From contig CAJQUN010000128.1 in NCBI GenBank assembly GCA_907163345.1, positions 1,178,001 to 1,242,000 of the forward strand: a DNA stretch of 64,000 bases. The letters run 5' to 3'. The stretch is from Haberlea rhodopensis (lineage: Eukaryota > Streptophyta > Magnoliopsida > Lamiales > Gesneriaceae). This document shows positions 56,748-64,000 of this stretch, one piece after another. The notes under the pieces are model-generated. The model saw nothing but the letters and a program-made list of their open reading frames with translations. It ran no database searches and was not told the origin of the DNA. The position numbers and the translations under genes were made by a program. How positions within the stretch are numbered: position 1 is the stretch's first letter; every line of letters begins with the position of its first letter.

Positions 56748-57973
56748 AGGTTAGCTCTTTGGGGCTGTTGAAGGCCTGGAACATGCTGATAGGGATGGAT
56801 AGCACATATTTATGCATGATAGTAGCTAGTGTTGTGTGACATAACTATTTTGCTTATGTGCATTTGTAACATGTGATCATAGTGAAACGAATATATGTCA
56901 TGACATCTATAGAATCATAATATAATCTGTTGATTATGATTGTGAGTTGTGACACATGGACAACCAAATGGAGCATTTTGAAATGCATTGGGATACAGGA
57001 AGTACTTTGTACTCATAGTTTATGCATTTACTCATTATAATCATATTGTGGGGAATATGGATTATCGTATGCTCATGGTTTGGGATTGTTCCTGTAGGGA
57101 CACTATGACACAAAAGGCTAAGGCCAGGGTTGAAAGACACGAAACGGTAACCTGCGTTTTATATACATCATGGAATTATGCATTGTGGTTGCATGTGTAC
57201 AATGGAGTTATGATTTTAATGCTCTGCCGCCAAATGTTGAAGCGAGGGGTGGGAGTGCCGCATGTCGCATTTGAGCGAGGTGCATTAAAATACACTCATG
57301 ATGATGTATGTTGGAATATGGAATATGCTTTGTGTTGCAGGTATAGACGGAATACTTGGTGAATATCCCATGAGTCATTGTTATGGATGAGTGATGATTT
57401 TAAATGCTTGCCACTATTTATTGTTTTGTGCCACTAAAATGTGAAGCGAGGGGTGGGAGCTCCGCATGTCACATTGAAGCGTGGTTATCATATGAGGCGA
57501 GGAAAGAATATTTGCCGCTAAAATTTGAAGCAAGGGGTGGGAGCGCCGCATGTCCATTTAAGCGAGGTTATTCTATGTTGCCTATATGTGAAGCGAGGGG
57601 TGGGAGTACCGCATGTTTTATTTGAGCGAGGGGCATTAAAATACACTACCGTAACAATGACTAGGGGTCCGCTATTCTATTGGCGATGGTTTATGCCACC
57701 GGGTATTCATAGCGATGGTTCATTCCGCTATTCTATTGGCGATGGTTTATGCCGCCGGGTGTTCATAGCGATGGTTCATTCCGCTATTCTATTGGCGATG
57801 GTTTATGCCACGGGGTATTCATAGCCATGGTTCATTCCGCTATTCTATTGGCGATGGTTTATGCCGCCGGGTGTTCATAGCGATGGTTCATTCCGCTATT
57901 CTATTGGCGATGGTTTATGCCGCCGGGTATTCATAGCGATGGTTCATTCCGCTATTCTATTGGCTATGGTTTA
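56748..57973 (+). mobile_element. F leader stub and rearranged Tekay-like LTR pieces
   Basis: After about 140 bases of F leader the sequence turns into Tekay-like LTR. Compared with T1 the blocks are out of order: a piece like T1 24500-24770 comes before pieces like 24120-24440, and the AAGCGAGGGGTGGGAG block occurs repeatedly. It ends in a 56-bp array. No gene is seen. Confidence 0.65.
57668..57973. repeat. 56-bp tandem array, about 5.5 copies
   Basis: The unit holds CCGCTATTCTATTGGCGATG and GGTATTCATAGCGATGGTTC. The copies differ by one to three bases. The array is cut by the T2 LTR at 57974. Confidence 0.9.
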
Positions 57974-60297
57974 TGTGAGACCCCGTTATTAAATCAAGAT
58001 AATAAGGTGCGATTAAGAGAACTAATCATTCATGCGTATATATCAGAGTAATAAGTCGTTTTGATTAACCTGAGCTTAAGAGATTACAGTACCAAAAGTT
58101 TAAAAAGGAATTTCACATATTCCTACAAAAGGTACTACACTATAGTCTTACTCTACTTCTTGTAGAAGCTATACAAAATTTATCTAACATGCTAATCCTG
58201 TAGCACTCCTTACAGCTCAGCATTTCAACCCCGACCCTGGTTCTCATCATCAAAAGCACCTACAAAGACAACCCCCAACACGAGCATAACATAATTCATA
58301 TTCAACATAATATGAATGTAAGACGTAAATGCATAATCATAAATACAAAACACTTCCTGTATTTCCATCGCATTTACAACGCCTATTGGTTGTTCCTGTA
58401 CCATAATTCATAATCAAAACACTATATGAACATATGGCTTCATAAATAAATGTCATGACATATCATCTCTTTTTCTTGAGTCGGTCATCATCAGTTATTT
58501 TAAATGCTTCTTCGCTTCATAATCTCAACACAAGCGGTATCTCATCCTCGCTTCTTCATACAAGAGGTATCTCATCCTCGCTTAGTATGGTATACCCCGT
58601 CTCCATGTGCAAGCGAGCCTCCCCCCATCCCGCTCCACATTTTTAGCGGTAAAGCGTAAGCATTAAAATCTTCACTGTGATCACCCCTGACTCATGGAAT
58701 ACACCTCTTTTATTCCATATCACAATATGCAATCACAATGCATAATAACATGTATCATACACTTAATGCATCACATTGCATTCATCATGTATCAAATAGA
58801 CAAATATAAAATACATGTTACCGTTGGGATGCCCGTACGTCGCTTACGTACCTTTGCAAAATGTATGTGTGGTGGGACTCTATCCCCTGCGCTGTGTAGC
58901 TGTCTGTGAAGGCTCTACACCAGTGTACAACACAATATTAGATGTCTCATTACAATCCAATATCAAATTTAAAAAAATTCCACATATTTTTTTATTTTTT
59001 TTTAAAATCAGGCACTACCGATCGATCGCCCCTCATCACCGATCGATCGGTGAACTGTTTGAATTAAATAAAAAAGCTACGGCTTTTGCCGATCGATCGG
59101 TGTTCTTTACCGATCGATCGGTCGCTCTGTTTCAGCCCAGATTGCCCAGAATTGCCTAACACTGATTTTCATACTCCTCAATCTAACATGTAAGACATAC
59201 AACATGCCCAAAACAACATGCTAGCAGTTACAATACACTACCCTGAGTGTATTCATATCAAATTTACACCCCAAACATAAACTCACATGCATCAACGTCG
59301 TCCATTTACATAAGTACTCGACCAACTTTTCCGGAAACAGGGCAACATATTTCATTTCCAGATTTCTTGAGCACCTCATTTCATGCTATTAAAGCTACAA
59401 CATATATCATAAAACATGCTCTAACAAAAACGTCCTGGGCTTTACAAAACTACCATGCATGTACTCAAATCGAAGGTTCACCAAAAACCCATCTAACATG
59501 CATGATATCACATTCTCAATATCACTCCCATTCCATATTCTTCCAGAAAAACAGGGCAATTATCTACCCAGATTCTCGAACACCCTATTTCACATGCTTA
59601 AATCCTTCACATAAAACATGTAACATGCTCAAGGAAAAATGCTGAGAGCTACATAATAACACCATGTAAGCATTTAAATCGAAGGTTTTAAGAAACCTAA
59701 GCTAACATGCCATATTCACACCACTTAAAAGCAAGAACTTAAACAAGATTAAATAAAAAACAGAGCATGGTTTCTCACCCTACTTTGCTCCGATTTTTGA
59801 GAGGCTTCCAAGGAATGAAAATGGCAAGGCTCCTCACGATTTTGCTTAGCAGATGCTGGAGGTTATTGGGAGAGAAAGATCGAGATTTGGAATGGAGGAG
59901 AAGGGCTGAATGATTGTGCCAAGTGGGGTGGATAGTCAGCCATTGCACAGTTGATTGGTATGGGTTGGGGGGGGGGGGGGGGGGTGGTTGGGTGTTGGGT
60001 GGTATGATGTGTTATGTTTTGGTCCCGGTATTTAGCAAGATGTATTAAAATATCCTCACATGATATTTATAGTATTTTCTCAATAAAATACTTCAATTCT
60101 CATTTAAACATGCTTCACCAAAACAAATAACACACACCCCAAATAAACATGCCACAACCCCAAAATCCCAAAATATATCACATGCACCCTGAAATGTATC
60201 TCCTCAATAATATTAATTCAATCCCATGAATTAACACCCAAATTATCATAATTTAAATTAATGATTAAAATCATATAATCATTTCGGGGGTATCACA
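57974..60297 (-). mobile_element. 3' LTR of Tekay-like element T2 (2324 bp)
   Basis: On the minus strand it begins TGTGATACCCCCGAAATG right after a polypurine tract identical to that of T1 and ends TCTCACA. Palindrome cluster 9 lies at 59018-59122. A G-run of about 20 lies near 59965-59983. Its nearest relative is the solo LTR at 7376-9925. Confidence 0.9.
59018..59122. repeat. GATCGATC palindrome cluster 9
   Basis: Four exact CGATCGATCG cores, all with CC before and GC or GG after the core. Confidence 0.92.
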
Positions 60298-60312
60298 ATA
60301 CTCCCCTACTTA
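60298..60312 (-). promoter_or_regulatory. Polypurine tract of T2
   Basis: Minus strand AAGTAGGGGAGTAT directly before the LTR, as in T1. Confidence 0.85.
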
Positions 60313-60315
60313 TAA

Positions 60316-60333
60316 GATTTCGCCCTCGAAATC
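60316..60333 (-). promoter_or_regulatory. Pre-polypurine hairpin of T2
   Basis: Minus strand GATTTCG-AGGG-CGAAATC, a 7-base-pair stem. The stem equals that of T1; only the loop differs. Confidence 0.75.
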
Positions 60334-60368
60334 AGCATGCACTTACCCAAAATAAAATAAAACATAAA

Positions 60369-60512
60369 TCACATACCAGATAACAGTTCTGGATAGTATT
60401 GCACCATGTGTCGCTCTGTCTCCCACGTGGCCTCCTCGACACCCCTACGATCCCACTGTACTTTGACCATAGGAATAACTTTGTTCCGAAGCTTGAGGTC
60501 TGCCCTATCCAA
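60369..60512 (-). pseudogene. T2 pol end: chromodomain-like fragment
   Basis: The last 47 codons of pol on the minus strand read LRNKVIPMVKVQWDRRGVEE, then ATWETERHMVQYYPELLSGM and a TGA. This closely matches the T1 tail at about 29600-29720. It is cut at 60512 by the F2 LTR. Confidence 0.88.
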
Positions 60513-62912
60513 TGTAAGGACCCCAAGCCCTTAAACCTTGATTAGTGTATTAACCACTATGTGTGGTACATGCTTTCTATAGAATGTCAATCGGGAAGCT
60601 CTGATGATACTTAATCATTGCCTGTCAATGAAAGACTCATATGTTTGCCCTTTACCAACCCCTTGGTGCCACTTTTCACATTGTAAACTTTTATAAAAAT
60701 TTGGGCAGAGTCTCCCCATAAATAGAGCTATCCCAAAAAAAAGAGTACAACACATAACAAAATTCCCGGCCAGGGAACACATAATACTCAACAGAAAGCA
60801 GTAATACAAGTAGATTCCCAGCCAGGGAAGACACCACACATATGTCAACAAAAGTGGGTTCCAACACCCACATAATACACCAATGACTCTCTTATCATTC
60901 TAGCAATTCAACCTAATTGCATGCAACCTTAAATGAAAGAGAGAAAGGCTCATGCCTTTATATACAATCCATATACAAGTATAATCGTGCTCACATGCGA
61001 GCATCATGAATATGTATAAATCCTCAGGTGTATATATAGGTACTCTATACGATACCGTGCTCCATCAAGCCCTGGTACCACGATCCTGGGAGTACCTCAA
61101 ATCAACAGCTCGAGCTCAGCTCCATAGCCATCGATGTACCTGTCCACCTGTCCCAACAGAGACAGCCCCCAACGGGGTGAGCATACCAATACACAAAATC
61201 CCATAATCATAATAATGAAATTCATAATTTACAACACAAGTAAATACTAATGAATTTAAATGATACTCCCTGGATGGCAACATCCTCATCCGGGATTCCG
61301 TGTACTGTCCCTGTTCTCACAACATCAAACTCATCAAATCTCATAAATCAGTAAATCAACACATTGATTTACATATCGCATGCCTGATTCTCAAATACCA
61401 AGAATGAATGATTCCAAGTTCATATATATGCAAATATAGATATATCAATATCTAATATTGATTTCATAATCTCGCTTTCCATTATACCTAGACATCTCAA
61501 ATGTCTCATAATGAATACATGATTCTACGAGCCTAGACATCTCAATGTCTCACGAAGAATACATGATTCTACAAACCTAGACATCTCAAATGTCTCATAA
61601 TATAGTCATATAAACCCAGTACCCCTTATATCATGTAAGAGTCATCCTACTCTAGTGTCACGCACGCTACAAGCTGCGATATCAAGATTTGGGTCATTCC
61701 TTGGCTATATCAACATATATGTATAACCATACGCAAAACATTCAATGCAATCAAAAACACCTTATGCATTTCACATATATATAGTAATGCTCGTACGTCG
61801 CACGTACCTTAAATCTCCGAAGTCCGAGCCAAGCCTTGCTCGAGTTCCATGCCCCGAGGAATGATGTGCTAACACGATAAATAATTCACAATTATTTACG
61901 AACATGTAACCTATGCTCAAGCACACCCATATCCCTCACAACATTGTCAATACACGACAATTATCCTCTTAAAAGACCCGGGGCAGGGTACATGCAGGGA
62001 AGGAAATAAATGAGACAAATCGAAATTGTTCAAGAATGCCCTACAAAAATCGAACCTTAATCTCACAATTTCGAACCCAAATAATTCCATAATTCATCTA
62101 AAATGTGAATTAAGCTATCAATAGCAAGAATCATCATCCTTGCCAAAAAACCCCCAAATTTTCGAATTTCAAGCCCTAAATTCGAACTCAAATAAGCATC
62201 ACATTTCGAACCAATCCAACACAAAATAGCAGGGAAATACACAAAAGCATGAAAAAGGGGGTTAGGAAGGTTACCCAAACGAAATCGGAAGAAATCGGAC
62301 GAAAAATCGAAGAACCCTAGAAATTGGGGATCGGCGCATTCCAGCGAAATCCGACTTCCACACGCGACGAAACTTCGAATTGATGGAGGGGAAAGCTGCG
62401 TCTCGTCGAGACGAAGCCGGCGGCGGGTCGCACGCGCCGAACGGCGGCCGGACGGCGGCGGGCGCACGGCCTGAAGCCGCGGGGCAGGGGAGGCGACGGG
62501 AAATCGCGCGGACGGGAAAGAGAGAGGAAGGAGAGGGCTGAAATGAAATTATTTCGGAAATTTTGGGTTCAAATGGTATTTATAGCAAAAATACCCCGAA
62601 AAAATAATAGCCCCACAAATACATCATGATTCCTTAAAAATCATCTGTTTTCAAAAACTCTCTCTCTAACTCCAAAACCCCCTACCGGTGCTCACACAGC
62701 ACCCGAGATCCCGAGACACATTAAAAACCCAACTCTTAGGTTTTACACCGTAATGTGAATACAATCTCAACCTCTGGATCCAACGATCCCAACTACCCAA
62801 TTAAACGAGCCCAGAAGGCCCAACACCTCCGTTAATTTCCAAATCGCCACGTAAAACCACTTTAGGATTATTAACACTACGGGATTAACACCTATAATCC
62901 CTGGTCATCACA
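60513..62912 (-). mobile_element. 3' LTR of F-family element F2 (2400 bp)
   Basis: On the minus strand it starts TGTGATGACCAGGG and ends GGTCCTTACA, like F at 48211-56730. It differs by a block at about 60610-60880 (AATTTGGGCAGAGTCTCC type) and by a GC-rich segment at 62380-62520. A TATA-like TATAAATACC lies on the minus strand at about 62576-62585. No GATCGATC cluster was found. Confidence 0.82.
61487..61620. repeat. ~44-bp tandem array, about 2.7 copies
   Basis: Each unit starts CCTAGACATCTCAAATGTCTC and ends ATACATGATTCTAC. It lies within the F2 LTR. Confidence 0.85.
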
Positions 62913-62929
62913 ATATCCCCCACTAAAAG

Positions 62930-62947
62930 AATTTCGTCCTCGAAATT
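62930..62947 (-). promoter_or_regulatory. Pre-polypurine hairpin of F2
   Basis: Minus strand AATTTCG-AGGA-CGAAATT, a 7-base-pair stem. A TAGTGGGGGATAT purine tract lies between it and the LTR. Confidence 0.75.
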
Positions 62948-64000
62948 AGCACTGGTGTATCACGTAACACCCAGGCTACACAACAACATGAAGCCATAAC
63001 CTCGATTCTTGACCATATCAGAATCGTATAAATAAACGCAAGGGTACCTACCTCGCATCAACTCTGAAACAAGGCGACTTACCAATACCAACATATCACC
63101 CAAGAGGTAAAACGTACCTCGATGCGGGTCATCCCAAAAGTCAGTCTCTCATGACTGCAAAACAACCAATACCTACGACCGTAGATCGGTCAGTCATCCT
63201 TCGATCTAATACAACAGTACGAACACGTCCTGAATGACACCTCAACCGCAAGAACGTTGACCTCGTGTCAATCTCTGGAGTGGAATAGACTTCCAAATCC
63301 ATCATCACGTCAAAGAGCGTCAGTACAACTCAACGCTAATAATCCAAAAGCAGTTAGTCAACTGAAACTGCAAGGATTCGAATCGCTCTTGATTCTATCG
63401 TAGATATCATCCAATGATATTTTACTATGACTTACGATGTCTAACATACATCGTTACGAGGGAAACACTAGTACAACCACGGTGTACACATATCAAACCT
63501 GGTTTCCACTTTCAAACTTCCTCCATCGAAGGAGTAGTCGCCTCATTGCAACTTAATTTGGGCAACTCACGGCCACAAATTAAAACAAAAGACATCTCAC
63601 AATATGTCCACCTACGGATGTTCCAAGAATCACGTCCTGATCATAAATAACAACCGAGACTCCGCAGAGTTTAAAATTCTTAAGGGGCATGCAATAAACC
63701 CATTGCATCCTCAACGCTTGTGTCGTCAGCGACACTCAACCAATCCGAATTCCTGCCATCCCTTAATAATCCTCGGATTTAACAATCCAAACTTGGGAAG
63801 GCTGTCGCATAACTCGAAGGAAAACACCAACAAGGGAAGTACCTTAACCCTCACAAGAAAATCCCTCTTCAAGGGAGTCAACTAACTTTACGATTGTTCC
63901 TCATAAACATCGTGCCATGGAGATTCCCAATCTCAAGGTGTTCCATATCTCTCATCAGAGATTTAACCATCCAAAAAAAATAGCATAACTCTATGCTTAA
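62948..64000 (-). other. F2 internal region, no gene recognised
   Basis: By position this should be the 3' part of F2 on the minus strand. No frame longer than about 90 codons is convincing on either strand, and I see no RT, integrase or chromodomain motif. It is either a long 3' noncoding part or sequence of another element. Confidence 0.5.

Noticed and set aside
62063..62467. 134-codon frame with an Arg-rich start
   Set aside because: It lies in the F2 LTR and owes its length to the GC-rich segment. No family is recognised.
63414..63885. Two overlapping frames of 78 and 93 codons near the right edge
   Set aside because: They overlap in different frames, on the strand opposite to the element, with no recognisable motif.

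Overview
This window is repeat-dominated nuclear DNA of a flowering plant. No host gene, tRNA or rRNA gene could be supported. It is a nested pile of LTR retrotransposons: Ty3/Gypsy chromovirus-type elements close to Tekay/Del, Gypsy elements primed by tRNA-Asp of the Athila-like kind, and several Ty1/Copia elements, one of them a Sirevirus with an envelope-like gene. The envelope-like protein recalls proteins annotated beside retroelements in Lamiales genomes. That is memory only, so the order is a weak guess.

Layout, left to right. 1-1096: a minus-strand chromovirus LTR fragment. 1097-3962: a truncated minus-strand Copia element (A). 3963-4475 plus 19009-20177: one chromovirus LTR split by a 14.5-kb Sirevirus (G, 4476-19008, target duplication GATCG). 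G itself carries a solo chromovirus LTR (7376-9925, duplication ATCTA). 20178-20881: the start of a third Copia family (H). 20934-22275: a large inverted repeat and a tandem array. 22382-about 34956: a tRNA-Asp Gypsy element (B), split by a complete, very young Tekay-like element (T1, 22948-31819, duplication ATAAT). About 34957-48210: Copia element D, same family as A, split by a complete gag-protease-only Gypsy element (E, 37432-44414, duplication CTCAT). 48211-56730: a chromovirus-type LTR (F) split by a small gag-fragment element (C, 49450-55541, duplication ATGCT). 56731-57973: rearranged LTR pieces and an array. 57974-60512: an LTR plus chromodomain end of a minus-strand Tekay-like element (T2). 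60513-64000: an LTR and unrecognised internal sequence of another F-family copy (F2).

Almost all coding regions carry nonsense codons or frameshifts. The intact stretch of note is the Copia D integrase-RT-RNase H frame. E and C lack reverse transcriptase and integrase yet have complete LTRs and target duplications, so they must have been moved in trans.

Two patterns cut across families. First, clusters of the palindrome core CGATCGATCG (about 55 exact copies counted by eye) sit inside the LTRs of most Gypsy families here but not in the Copia LTRs. Second, a small hairpin with the core TCGAGGACGA and covarying stems lies just before the polypurine tract of five Gypsy elements.
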